Source of the DNA: Williamsia sp. 1138
Lineage (GTDB): Bacteria; Actinomycetota; Actinomycetes; Mycobacteriales; Mycobacteriaceae
Direction of reading: 5' to 3'
Assembly: GCF_002095435.2 (NCBI RefSeq)
Contig: NZ_MJEJ02000052.1
Location: forward strand, 62,001-126,000
Length of the DNA stretch: 64,000 bases
Each line of letters starts with the position of its first letter. Within the stretch, counting starts at the first letter, position 1. Below, one piece after another: positions 1 to 8,009 of the stretch. The translations under genes and the position numbers were made by a program. Under the pieces are notes generated by a model. The model made no database searches and was not told the origin of the DNA. It saw only the letters and a program-made list of their open reading frames with translations.

Positions 1-159
1 CCACCGAACTGGCCTCCCGCTCCTGCCGGCTGGACACCCGCGCCGGGGTGGCAGCCGGACGCGCACTGGCCTCCCGCTCCGGCCGGCTGGCCGTTGTGGG
101 TCCCGGAACCCGAGACCGGTGATCCAATGGCGCCGCCGTCGTTCCCGCCTCGTGGCTGA
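1..159 (+). CDS. C-terminal end of a Pro/Trp-rich protein (partial)
   Basis: Only the last 52 codons are in the window, read in frame 1 from base 1 to TGA at 157-159. The tail reads PPNWPPAPAGWTPAPGWQ, then a second PDAHWPPAPAGWPLWV unit, and ends PSFPPRG. This Pro/Trp repeat style is common in actinobacterial membrane or cell-envelope proteins, where it usually flanks a short membrane or DUF domain. The repeat is visible in the DNA: 10-33 and 67-90 are the same 24-mer with one mismatch. The rest of the protein lies upstream, so its function cannot be stated. The next gene starts inside or just after this tail. Confidence 0.6.
   Translation, partial: PPNWPPAPAGWTPAPGWQPDAHWPPAPAGWPLWVPEPETGDPMAPPSFPPRG
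10..90 (+). repeat. Two copies of a 24-bp coding repeat
   Basis: Bases 10-33 and 67-90 are identical except for one base (t/g at the fifteenth position). They encode WPPAPAGW twice. This is a coding repeat of the Pro/Trp-rich tail and shows no sign of being a mobile element. Confidence 0.7.
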
Positions 160-247
160 CGCCCGGCACCGCAGCAAAGTTCGCACCGTCGCAGTTGACC
201 AGGCTACCGGGCGAAGCGTGTTACGGCCGGTTGATTCGACAGTTCCG

Positions 248-1180
248 GTGAACGGCACGCATTCACGCACAGCGGCGCTGAGCATCCTCGTGCTGGCGAT
301 CGCCGCTGTGCTGGTGGCGGGATGTGGGAGCACCGGGTCGGGAGGGTTCCGCGGTCTCGGGTTCGACGGCGTCCGAGGTGCTTTCGTCGGTGGTGGCTGC
401 GCGACCTATGACGGGCCGAACCCGTCCGTCGAGGAGTTCACGGCCACCCGCATCGAGTTCGCGAACAAACAATTCGACCTGACCGAGAAGTACGAATCCG
501 ACTCCACCGGCACGTCGCGCGAGGATTTCGTCGATCTGATGGTTGCCGAGGACTATGCGGATGTCATCGCCCGAGTTCCCAGCGGCGGCTTCGCGGAGTA
601 CACAGAATTGCTGTGTGACATGGCGAAGTCTCAGGAAGGGTTGACCACTGACGTTCAAGCCGCTGCCCTGGAAAACCTCGAGGCCCTCAAGTCGAATCCC
701 GAGTACGCCGACGTCGACTTCGAGGCGCTGGGCAGGGACGTAGGCGCACTGTTCAACAGATACCCGATTGTCTCCGTGGTGAATCCGCTGATGCTCTGCG
801 ATCTGACCCAGCAGAGCGGCTCGACGATGACCGAGGTCCTCGAAGACATGGCGGTCAGTCAACCGGAGATGGCAGAACTCAACGCCAAGAGCCTGCAGAT
901 CATCTGCCCAGATCTGGTCGGTGACATCGATACCGACTACTCCTCCGAGTCCGGCGCGTGCGTGGCAGAAGTCGATGGGGTGACCGGACGAGTGACGATC
1001 ACCGGCGGCGACATCGACTGCGCCTTCGCGAAAGCGATGATCGCCGAACGAGACGGCGACATCGGGTACTTCAAGGGTCCGAACGGGCAATCCTGGGCAT
1101 GCGGCAGCGGCGACATCCTCGCCGACTACGAGTGCTACTCAACGGCAGGCCCAGAGCGGTTCAAGTGGGAGTCCAGCTGA
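248..1180 (+). CDS. Predicted lipoprotein of unknown function
   Basis: From the GTG at 248 the protein begins with a short polar segment, then a hydrophobic stretch ending in the lipobox LVAGC (Cys at residue 26), so it should be exported and lipid-anchored. The mature part (about 285 residues) is acidic, contains six further Cys residues in its second half and matches no family I recognise. The frame is open to an upstream GTG at 119, but that would place 43 Arg-rich residues before the signal peptide and overlap the preceding gene, so the later start is preferred; no clear ribosome site decides it. It is convergent with the next gene, only 38 bp away. Confidence 0.65.
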   Translation: MNGTHSRTAALSILVLAIAAVLVAGCGSTGSGGFRGLGFDGVRGAFVGGGCATYDGPNPSVEEFTATRIEFANKQFDLTEKYESDSTGTSREDFVDLMVAEDYADVIARVPSGGFAEYTELLCDMAKSQEGLTTDVQAAALENLEALKSNPEYADVDFEALGRDVGALFNRYPIVSVVNPLMLCDLTQQSGSTMTEVLEDMAVSQPEMAELNAKSLQIICPDLVGDIDTDYSSESGACVAEVDGVTGRVTITGGDIDCAFAKAMIAERDGDIGYFKGPNGQSWACGSGDILADYECYSTAGPERFKWESS

Positions 1181-1218
1181 TTTCCACCACGTGGGCCAGG
1201 ATCTGCTAACAGTTCGAG

Positions 1219-3384
1219 CTACCAGCCGCCTTGGAGAAGGCATAGCACCACCACGGAACTGCCACTGCCCGTTCGGATCCATTGCCCCGCGCACGTTGAC
1301 GGATCGTCGGTGATACTCGAGACCTTGTTGGTGGCGTAACTGGTCGAACACGTGGCCGTTGTCGCCTTGAGTGCGCGCGAGCCGTCTGTGTTCGTCGTTC
1401 CGAGATACTCAACGTGCAAACAATCTCCGACCTCGGCATTCCGGATCACCCCAGAGGTACCGACTGCTGTCGTCAGCGGCGGGGTGTACACCGTCGTCGT
1501 GGGAGTTGACGTCTCGTAGTCGGCGCTCGCGATGCTGTCGTTGGTCGAATTGAACGCTGCGATGAGAACGATCCAGGTCGCCACCGCAATCGCGGTCAGT
1601 GTGTACCCGATGACCAACCCGCTGACGGCGAGTCCACGACCGCGCTGACCGGTCCTCGCGATCTGATGGATTGCGAGGTGGCCGAACACGACACCGAGTG
1701 GTGCGAACACGAAGCTGCTGAACAGCGCCGAGATGGCCAGCGGGTTGTTTCCTTCTGAGTGTGGAGCCTGGGGATACAGGCCGCCGGCGCCGGGCGGGCC
1801 TGAAGCTGCGAGTTGCCCAGGGCCGGAGTAACTGTGGGGCGGCGTCGGGAAGTATCCGCCGGTCTGGAAGGCCGCGTCAGGTCGCGAGCGGGTGCTCGCA
1901 TCGAGAATCCAGGCGAGCAGGATTCCCATCATCACCGGCCAGAGATCAGAGATGGCGAAACCCCACCAGTGCCGAAGCATCGGATATGCCCAGTCGTTGC
2001 CCTCGTCTGAAATCCAGATGATCCAGGTCCACAGGGCAGATGCGCCCGTCGAGAGCGGAACGGCCAACAACCAGAGCGCGCCCCGGCGTCGAGCGATGCC
2101 CCACGCGGTTACCGCACCTACGGGTGGTACGACTGCCATCGCGTACAGCCACACGTCGTATCCGATTGACGAGAGGTCCGCGAAAGTGACGAGATAGTTC
2201 ATCCCGATCATGAGCGCCAGGGTGAGAACCGCGATGAGGGTGGCAGCGAGTCGACGCCCTGGTCGGGCTCGTACAAGAACAGCGACGACCAGCACCAAGG
2301 TCGGGAGCGACCAGAGCAGTGGCCCGAATACGTCTTGTGCAGTCCCTGCCAGATGCTGCGACGCAGTGTCGTTGATCCAGTACACGCCTATGACAGGGAG
2401 CAGAAACGCGGCACTGGCGAGTGCCCCGAGAATGCCATTCGGATTGGCGGTGGACCCAGGAGGCTGTTGTTGCCAACCGGTGGGCGGCTGCGATGGCCAG
2501 ATCGGTGGCGGCGGTGCCTGGTGAAACGGGATCGGGGCCTGGCCGGGCGGGTTGTTCGGTGCCTCGTGCACTGGCGACGCCGACTCTGCGCGCGGCGGCG
2601 CGCCACCCTCGACGGGTGTCCTCGGCTGCGGTATCGGAGGAACCACCATTGTGCGGGTGGGCGATTCGGCCGCGCGGGTCTGCGGGGCAACTGGTTGAGC
2701 CGGTTGTGCGGCAGGAGATGATTGTGGCGGTGACGACTTCAGCAGGCTGAACGGCGCTGGATCGCCGCCTGGGCTCGCTGGAGGCGGTGCGGCCGGAGGT
2801 GGCGCGAATGAGCCAGGCGGACTCGGTGCCGGGGCGTGGTGCTGCAGCGGGCCCGGCGGAGGGAAATATGGCGAGCCCGGCGGCGCCGGCGCGAACGCGA
2901 CGGTGCTCGACATCCGGATTACGAATCGTGCCATCACGACAGTGATGAATCCGTACGCGGCAACGAGTGCCACGAAGATGAGCAGTTGCAGTGCGAGGAC
3001 GCCGGGACTTTCGAGGTGCTCACCGGTCCATCTCTTAGCGGCTTGGTCAGTGGACAGTCGTGCGATTGACCCCCAGACGCCACCCAGGGACATCAGCGTG
3101 GCCACCAACGCGATACCCCACGTCGCGAAGTTGTGGGCGAGTTTGGTTCCGAGAGCGATGAAGACGTAACCCAGCAGGGTCCACAGACCATAGAGGATCA
3201 AGGTGATCGCGAACGAGGACGTCGTGAGATTGAGGATGACGCTCACCACGAAGACCGCGGCATAGGAGAAGTAGACGAAGATGTCGGCCTGGGTGGCCCG
3301 CAGGTGCGCGAAACCCGGCCCCCGGATCAGATCACCGCCCATGCCTCGAAACATCAATCGTTCGACACCACGACCCGGATTCAT
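1219..3384 (-). CDS. Multi-pass membrane protein with Pro-rich linkers and DUF4190 domain
   Basis: About 721 residues. The N-terminal part has four hydrophobic segments. It is followed by a long Pro/Ala-rich linker, a second block of about six membrane helices, another Pro/Gly linker, and a DUF4190-type pair of helices (NPLAISALFSSFVFAPLG, then HLAIHQIARTGQRGRGLA). An extracytoplasmic tail carries GDCLHVEYLG and several Cys. DUF4190 proteins are small membrane proteins of unknown function common in actinobacteria; the Cys-containing tail resembles LppU-like lipoprotein domains. I chose ATG 3384 because AGGTAGG lies eight bases upstream; an upstream start at 3417 is also open. A second, minimal DUF4190 protein occurs at 49152. 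Function unknown. Confidence 0.75.
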   Translation of the reverse strand: MNPGRGVERLMFRGMGGDLIRGPGFAHLRATQADIFVYFSYAAVFVVSVILNLTTSSFAITLILYGLWTLLGYVFIALGTKLAHNFATWGIALVATLMSLGGVWGSIARLSTDQAAKRWTGEHLESPGVLALQLLIFVALVAAYGFITVVMARFVIRMSSTVAFAPAPPGSPYFPPPGPLQHHAPAPSPPGSFAPPPAAPPPASPGGDPAPFSLLKSSPPQSSPAAQPAQPVAPQTRAAESPTRTMVVPPIPQPRTPVEGGAPPRAESASPVHEAPNNPPGQAPIPFHQAPPPPIWPSQPPTGWQQQPPGSTANPNGILGALASAAFLLPVIGVYWINDTASQHLAGTAQDVFGPLLWSLPTLVLVVAVLVRARPGRRLAATLIAVLTLALMIGMNYLVTFADLSSIGYDVWLYAMAVVPPVGAVTAWGIARRRGALWLLAVPLSTGASALWTWIIWISDEGNDWAYPMLRHWWGFAISDLWPVMMGILLAWILDASTRSRPDAAFQTGGYFPTPPHSYSGPGQLAASGPPGAGGLYPQAPHSEGNNPLAISALFSSFVFAPLGVVFGHLAIHQIARTGQRGRGLAVSGLVIGYTLTAIAVATWIVLIAAFNSTNDSIASADYETSTPTTTVYTPPLTTAVGTSGVIRNAEVGDCLHVEYLGTTNTDGSRALKATTATCSTSYATNKVSSITDDPSTCAGQWIRTGSGSSVVVLCLLQGGW

Positions 3385-3417
3385 CGCACCTACCTGAGCT
3401 GAGCCACAATCCGGCAC

Positions 3418-3721
3418 GGCGCCGGTGGTTGCATGGTCTCAGAGAAGGTCACGGCTATTCGTACTCCGAACGTATGGCTTTGTGTAGTACGAACATACGA
3501 ATGATCCGGCGTGACTGAATTCGGCCCCCGAGCACCTGAGTACCGGGCTTCGAGTTCCATATGTTCGCATTACACAACACAGCGAGAGATCGTGCGAGCC
3601 TGTAATAGTCCCTCCGGTGCAGGTGAAAACCTGGACAGTGAACGCTATTGCGGCCAAATAGCGCGTTTTCTGTGGCTGTAGGTCAGAATGTGCAGATGCA
3701 TTGTGGTGGGCGGCCTGCTCG
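3418..3721. promoter_or_regulatory. Divergent intergenic region with repeated CGAACATA motifs
   Basis: The gap between the DUF4190 protein and the response-regulator operon is AT-richer than its surroundings. It holds CGAACATAC at 3490-3498, its exact 8-base inverse TATGTTCG at 3560-3567, and a variant CGAACGTAT at 3468-3476. TTCGTACT and AGTACGAA around 3458-3493 form a further inverted pair. This looks like an operator region for the adjacent two-component system or another regulator, but no regulator can be assigned from sequence alone. Confidence 0.4.
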
Positions 3722-4375
3722 GTGAGCGGTCGTGGAATTCTTCGGGTGGGTGTGATCGACGACCATGAGTCGGTCGTCGAGGGGTTGCGCACGATCATCG
3801 AGGAGGGCGACAACATGACCTTCGTCGGGGGTGCGGAGACGGTGGAGCAGTTGTTGCAGAAGGTCGATCGCATGGATCTGGCGGTACTGGACCTGAGGTT
3901 GGCGGATGGATCGTCGCCGCATTCCAATGTGACGCGTCTACGGAAGGCGCGGATCGAGTCCCTGGTGTACACGTCGGGCGATGAGCCCTTTCTGGTACGC
4001 GAAGCCGCGGCGGCGGGTGTACTCGGGGTCATCCGGAAATCGGCTCGCAAGGCCGAGATCCAGGAAGCGATCCGGGTCGCCGGGTCCGGACGGCAAGTGG
4101 CGTCAGTGGATTGGGCCGCCGCGCTGGATTCCGATCCGGGATTCGTCGATCTGTCGCCGCGGCTACGTCAGGTGCTGGAGTTGTACGCATCAGGCGAACC
4201 GACCGCACGGGTGGCGAAAGAAACAGGCTTATCGGCAGACACCGTCAGCGATTACGTCGACCGCATCCGCCGCAAGTACCGCGATGCCGGACGGCCGGCA
4301 CCGACAAAGACAGATCTGTACAAACGAGCGATTGAGGACGGATGGTTACCGCTTCCGCGTCGTTTCCGTCGGTAG
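3722..4375 (+). CDS. NarL/LuxR-type response regulator
   Basis: Two-domain response regulator of about 217 residues. The receiver domain shows the acidic pair in VGVIDDHE, the phospho-acceptor Asp in LAVLDLRLADG and the conserved Lys in VIRKSA. The C-terminal HTH (LSPRLRQVLELYASGEP ... TVSDYVDRIRRKYRDAGRPA) is a divergent LuxR-type DNA-binding domain. It overlaps the following kinase gene by 34 bp, so the two are translationally coupled and presumably form a pair. The start is uncertain: TTG 3701, GTG 3722 and GTG 3746 are all in frame. Its HTH strongly resembles two stand-alone 87-residue HTH proteins at 6731 and 51709. Confidence 0.85.
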   Translation: MSGRGILRVGVIDDHESVVEGLRTIIEEGDNMTFVGGAETVEQLLQKVDRMDLAVLDLRLADGSSPHSNVTRLRKARIESLVYTSGDEPFLVREAAAAGVLGVIRKSARKAEIQEAIRVAGSGRQVASVDWAAALDSDPGFVDLSPRLRQVLELYASGEPTARVAKETGLSADTVSDYVDRIRRKYRDAGRPAPTKTDLYKRAIEDGWLPLPRRFRR

Positions 4376-5553
4376 TCGAGACCGGCGACGATGCGCAGCC
4401 GGCCGGACACCGCATTCTTCAGCTGTTCTCGCTCTTCGTCGGCGGCGGCTACCTGTTCTATCTCGTGCTGGTCGTCGGCAACATCGGCCAGTCGCTGGAT
4501 GTCATGGCCGCCTGGTGGACGATCACTGCGCTCATCCTGATCTTCGGGACGGGCCTGGCCATGGGGGCGTTCGCCCTCCGGAGCAGCACCGCGGTCCTGC
4601 GGAGAACGGCGGCGATCGCAGCGATCGGATACGTGATCGCGTTGGCGTTGTGGCCGCTGGCTTGGAATGGCGGACTGATCGCCAGCGAGCGGGGCATGTG
4701 GTTCTCCCAGTTCAGTGGACTGCCGGCAATCGTCGCGGCGGCCGCGTGGCGGGCGCGGTGGGCGTTCGCCTATCTCGCGGGCGTCACCGTCGTCGTTCAG
4801 CTGATCAACCACGAGGTGCGGGCGCCGGAGTTGAATGGCCCGGTGTTGCCGGAGATCGCCTGGTCTTTCGCCTTCTGCATGATCCCGTTCGCCGCGGCGG
4901 TGATGGGTATCCGTACTGCGGGGATCCTCGACGCCACCAGGGAATCGGCCTACGCCGCGGCAGCCCAGGCGGCGGCGACGCAGGCGAGGGCGTTGGAGCG
5001 AACACGGTTCGATGCCCTCACCCACGACGGCGTGATGTCGACGTTGCTCGGCGCCTCACGCCAGGGCGCCTCCGCGCGACTGGCGCAGCAAGCCGAACGC
5101 ACCATGGCCGACATGGACAACTACGACGGCCAACCGTCTGGGGAGGATGCCCCGTCGGCGAATGCGACGGTCGCTCAGTTGCGTGGTGCGGTCGTTGACG
5201 CCGATCCGACTGTGACCCTGGACGTCACCCGCTCCGACGACGCGGAGTCGTATCCGCTGGAGGTGGTTCTCACGATCGCGGCGGCCACCTCAGAAGCGGT
5301 CCGCAACAGTGTCCACCACGCCGGCGACAACGCCGGCCGAGTGGTCATGGCCGTTCTCGAGGCCGACTCGCTTCGCGTCGACGTCATCGACGACGGCGTC
5401 GGGTTCGACCCCCGCAGCGTGCCCCCACAGCGCCTGGGAATTGCCGTGAGCATCCGGGGGCGGCTCGCCGTACTCGACGGGGGAAGCGCGACGGTCGACT
5501 CCCACCCCGGACGCGGAACCCGGATAGGCATCTCCTGGACGCGGCCCCGATGA
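4342..5553 (+). CDS. Membrane histidine kinase-like sensor
   Basis: 403 residues. About six membrane helices fill residues 20-205. A dimerisation segment with the candidate phospho-acceptor His follows (FDALTHDGVMSTLLGASRQ, near residue 228), then a GHKL ATPase domain with N box AVRNSVHHAG (around 320), G1 DDGVGFD (around 355) and terminal GRGTRIGISW. This layout is a known actinobacterial class of sensor paired with NarL-like regulators whose HTH is divergent. ATG 4342 follows a GAGG-like site and lies inside the regulator gene; the stop overlaps the next start by 4 bp (ATGA). The signal is unknown. Confidence 0.85.
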   Translation: MVTASASFPSVVETGDDAQPAGHRILQLFSLFVGGGYLFYLVLVVGNIGQSLDVMAAWWTITALILIFGTGLAMGAFALRSSTAVLRRTAAIAAIGYVIALALWPLAWNGGLIASERGMWFSQFSGLPAIVAAAAWRARWAFAYLAGVTVVVQLINHEVRAPELNGPVLPEIAWSFAFCMIPFAAAVMGIRTAGILDATRESAYAAAAQAAATQARALERTRFDALTHDGVMSTLLGASRQGASARLAQQAERTMADMDNYDGQPSGEDAPSANATVAQLRGAVVDADPTVTLDVTRSDDAESYPLEVVLTIAAATSEAVRNSVHHAGDNAGRVVMAVLEADSLRVDVIDDGVGFDPRSVPPQRLGIAVSIRGRLAVLDGGSATVDSHPGRGTRIGISWTRPR

Positions 5554-6584
5554 CCACCACCAGTCGCGAGGCGCCTCGCGACATCACGGCGATCCTGGGC
5601 ATGCACACCCCGGCAGCCAAAGGTGTTGTCGCGGTCTATATCGTCGCCATCACGATCGTGGCTTTCGAAACACGGCAGGGGATAACGACGTTCTGGCCGA
5701 TCGCGCTTGGGCTCGTCGTACTGGCAGCCGGCACCATCGGACTCATCACCGTCCCCGGCGATCCGCTGCCCGTACCCGCAACGATCTGCATGGCCTCGGC
5801 CGGTGCGATCGCCTCGGCCCTGATGCTGTGGGTGATGCCCGTGCCGCTCGAGGTTCCGCTGCAGGCGTGGACCCACGGAGCCGGCACCACGATCCTGTGC
5901 TTCATGTCAGTGCGGGGACGGTGGATCAGCGCGTGGTGGGGGCTGCTGGCCATGGCAATGGTCTACGGGCTGTGGGGCGCTTTGACAGACCAGGGTTTCG
6001 TGTTCGGCGCAGTCATGGTCGCCATCGATGGCGGGCCGCTGGCAATGGCCACGCTGCTCTCATTCACGTTGCGGCCCAGCGGAAAAGCGGTCTTTGCGCT
6101 GCGTGACGCGGCCACCGCACGCATTTCGGCTCTGTCGGCGGCCCAAGCGGCAGCAGAGGAGCGCGACGCTCGGCTGCGGCAACTCGACGAAGTTGCGCGT
6201 CCACTGCTGGAACGCATCGCAACCGCCGAACAGTTCACCGCCGAGGAGTCCGAGGCCTTTGAATTGGTGGAGGCCAACCTCCGTGACCGGCTGCGGGCGC
6301 CCGCGCTGACCACCCCGGACATCGATGTCGCAGCCCGCGTCGCGAGAACCCGCGGGGTCGAGGTCATCCTCATCGATGACCGCGGCATGGACGCGACGCC
6401 GGAGGAAGTCAAGGGCGCGGTTCGTGCCAGAATCGCTGAGACTCTCAGCGCCGCAGAGAACGGCGACGTCTGTGTCCGAGTGCTTCCACCGGGCCGCGCG
6501 GCACTGGCGTCGATCTACATCCACGACAGCATCGGAACGCGTCGCATCACTTTCGATCACGATGGTGCCGAAGTGCAGAACTAG
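5550..6584 (+). CDS. Membrane protein with coiled coil, third gene of the two-component operon
   Basis: 344 residues. Four or five membrane helices occupy residues 25-175. They are followed by an Ala/Glu-rich coiled coil (around 185-245) and a soluble C-terminal part containing VARTRGVEVILIDDRG. There is no His box, no ATPase motif and no receiver domain. Its start overlaps the kinase stop by 4 bp, so it is almost certainly co-translated with it and may act as an accessory sensor or as a modulator of the kinase. Similar membrane proteins accompany this type of kinase in actinobacteria, but I do not know of a characterised one. Confidence 0.7.
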   Translation: MTTTSREAPRDITAILGMHTPAAKGVVAVYIVAITIVAFETRQGITTFWPIALGLVVLAAGTIGLITVPGDPLPVPATICMASAGAIASALMLWVMPVPLEVPLQAWTHGAGTTILCFMSVRGRWISAWWGLLAMAMVYGLWGALTDQGFVFGAVMVAIDGGPLAMATLLSFTLRPSGKAVFALRDAATARISALSAAQAAAEERDARLRQLDEVARPLLERIATAEQFTAEESEAFELVEANLRDRLRAPALTTPDIDVAARVARTRGVEVILIDDRGMDATPEEVKGAVRARIAETLSAAENGDVCVRVLPPGRAALASIYIHDSIGTRRITFDHDGAEVQN

Positions 6585-6730
6585 CCGCTTCTTGTTTCCG
6601 CGGCTAACGGTGCCCCCATCTCTAGTGGCCCCCGAGTGCCCGTCTATCGGATGCCGGCAAATGGCAATAACTTCGAGGTCAGACCGACAGTCGATCTGGC
6701 GGCTGTCGACCACAACGATCGGACCCCACC

Positions 6731-6994
6731 GTGCACACGATGAACGACACTGTTGCCGACCCCGCGACGGTACCCACGCTGAGCGCCAGGGAAGTCGAAG
6801 TGCTCCGCACCTGGTTGATCTGCGACTCAAAGGAAGCCACTGCGCGGACCCTGTTCATCAGCGGGGCAACGGTCAGCACACACATCACCCGGATACGTGA
6901 CAAATACGATGCAGTCGGACGTCCGGCGGCCACCAAGGCGTCGCTTCTTGCCAGGGCACTACAGGATGGGCTGATCGGGGTCGACGAGCTCTGA
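6731..6994 (+). CDS. Stand-alone LuxR-type HTH protein (87 aa, copy 1)
   Basis: Essentially only a LuxR/NarL DNA-binding domain: TLSAREVEVLRTW, an acidic turn, the recognition region SGATVSTHITRIRDKYDAVGR and a C-terminal ATKASLLARALQDGL. No receiver or sensor domain is attached. It starts at GTG 6731 (ATG 6740 is also possible; the paralogue at 51709 has both codons in the same places). The two copies align over their full length without gaps, with 62 of 87 identical residues by hand count, and both are preceded by GATCGGACCC. The gene follows the two-component operon, whose regulator has a closely similar HTH. A transcription factor is the likely role; its targets are unknown. Confidence 0.8.
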   Translation: MHTMNDTVADPATVPTLSAREVEVLRTWLICDSKEATARTLFISGATVSTHITRIRDKYDAVGRPAATKASLLARALQDGLIGVDEL

Positions 6995-7081
6995 TCGGAC
7001 TGGACAAGCCCCAGATCCAAATCCCCTCGTCGGCTGTTCGGCCGAGCTCTCGGCCTCTTGTTCCCGCGGGAGACGACGCGC

Positions 7082-7900
7082 TCACACCAAGAACCGCCGC
7101 CGATACGCCGCCGGTGTCAGCCCGAAGTTATTGCGGAACGTCTCGATGAACGAACTCGTCGTCCGATACCCGACACCGGCTGCGACGTCTTCGACAGTGT
7201 GACCCTGCTTCAACAGCGTGAGCGAATGGTTGAGCCGGGCTCTGTTGCGCCACTTGCCCAGTGACGCACCTGTCTCGTTGATGAAGATCCGGGCGAGGGT
7301 CCTGGGACTGATCTGCACGAACTCCGCGAGTTCGACGAGCGTGCGCTGATCGGCGGGATCGGCGAGAAGCGCATCCGCGACTGTGGCGGCCCGACGGTCC
7401 CGGGGGAGGGCGAGGGTGTCTTCGCGGACATCGGACGTCGCGATGATCTCGGTCAACAACTCGCGGGTTTTCCGTCGCTCCGCCCGCGGACGGTCCAGAT
7501 CGCGAAGGTGATGGACCAGGGTGCCCATCAGTGGGCTGGCAGCGACCACGTGCGGCTGGTCCCATCGATCACCGGTCGGCCGGAGCCGAGTGTCCGCGAA
7601 CAAGCACATCAGCTCGCCGTCGCCGAGCAGGGTTGCCTCGTGCGTCACCTGCGCGGGGATCCAGGCCATGTGCCCGTGATGCAGACTCAGATTGCGCCCG
7701 CCGAACCGCACGTCGAGCCGTCCCTCGCGGGCCCACATGAGCTCGTCGGTGTCGTGGCGATGTGGCTCGAAGTGCAGCCCGTCGTTGGACACGTCGCGCG
7801 TGACGAAAAAATCTTCACTTGACTCGTTTGCCGTATCGGGTGCGGCGGTCGCGGTATTCGCGGCCAAACGATACGGATTTTCGGTCATCGAGGTGTCCAT
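7082..7900 (-). CDS. AraC-family regulator with N-terminal cupin
   Basis: 272 residues. An N-terminal cupin segment (FEPHRHDTDELMWAREGRL, around residues 40-60) is followed by a C-terminal AraC-type double HTH (LVELAEFVQISPRTLARIF ... TVEDVAAGVGYRTTSSFIETF). ATG 7900 begins MDTSMTENPYRL. It is divergent from the siderophore-binding lipoprotein gene, and an IdeR/DtxR-like box lies between them. That context suggests an iron- or siderophore-responsive activator, comparable in role to the DtxR-controlled AraC regulator RipA of corynebacteria. This role is inference from neighbourhood. It is convergent with the HTH gene across an 87-bp gap. Confidence 0.85.
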   Translation of the reverse strand: MDTSMTENPYRLAANTATAAPDTANESSEDFFVTRDVSNDGLHFEPHRHDTDELMWAREGRLDVRFGGRNLSLHHGHMAWIPAQVTHEATLLGDGELMCLFADTRLRPTGDRWDQPHVVAASPLMGTLVHHLRDLDRPRAERRKTRELLTEIIATSDVREDTLALPRDRRAATVADALLADPADQRTLVELAEFVQISPRTLARIFINETGASLGKWRNRARLNHSLTLLKQGHTVEDVAAGVGYRTTSSFIETFRNNFGLTPAAYRRRFLV

Positions 7901-7946
7901 TTACCCATCTCCACGGCCGGATTGCCGTATTTCTCTGCAGCGGAAG

Positions 7947-7965
7947 TTAGGTTAGCCTCATCCCC
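7947..7965 (+). promoter_or_regulatory. IdeR/DtxR-like iron box
   Basis: TTAGGTTAGCCTCATCCCC matches the 19-bp mycobacterial IdeR consensus TTAGGTTAGGCTAACCTAA at 13 positions, with a perfect left half of nine bases and a degenerate right half. It lies in the divergent promoter region between the AraC regulator (start 7900) and the siderophore-binding protein (start 8010), as expected for iron repression of one or both genes. Confidence 0.6.
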
Positions 7966-8009
7966 TGAGCCGGGCAACAGAACCGCCTCGAAACGATGAG
8001 GAGTCACCA

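Noticed and set aside
3439-4050. 203-codon minus-strand open frame covering the response regulator start
   Set aside because: Antisense to the receiver domain; low-complexity Ser/Thr/Arg composition and no ribosome site.
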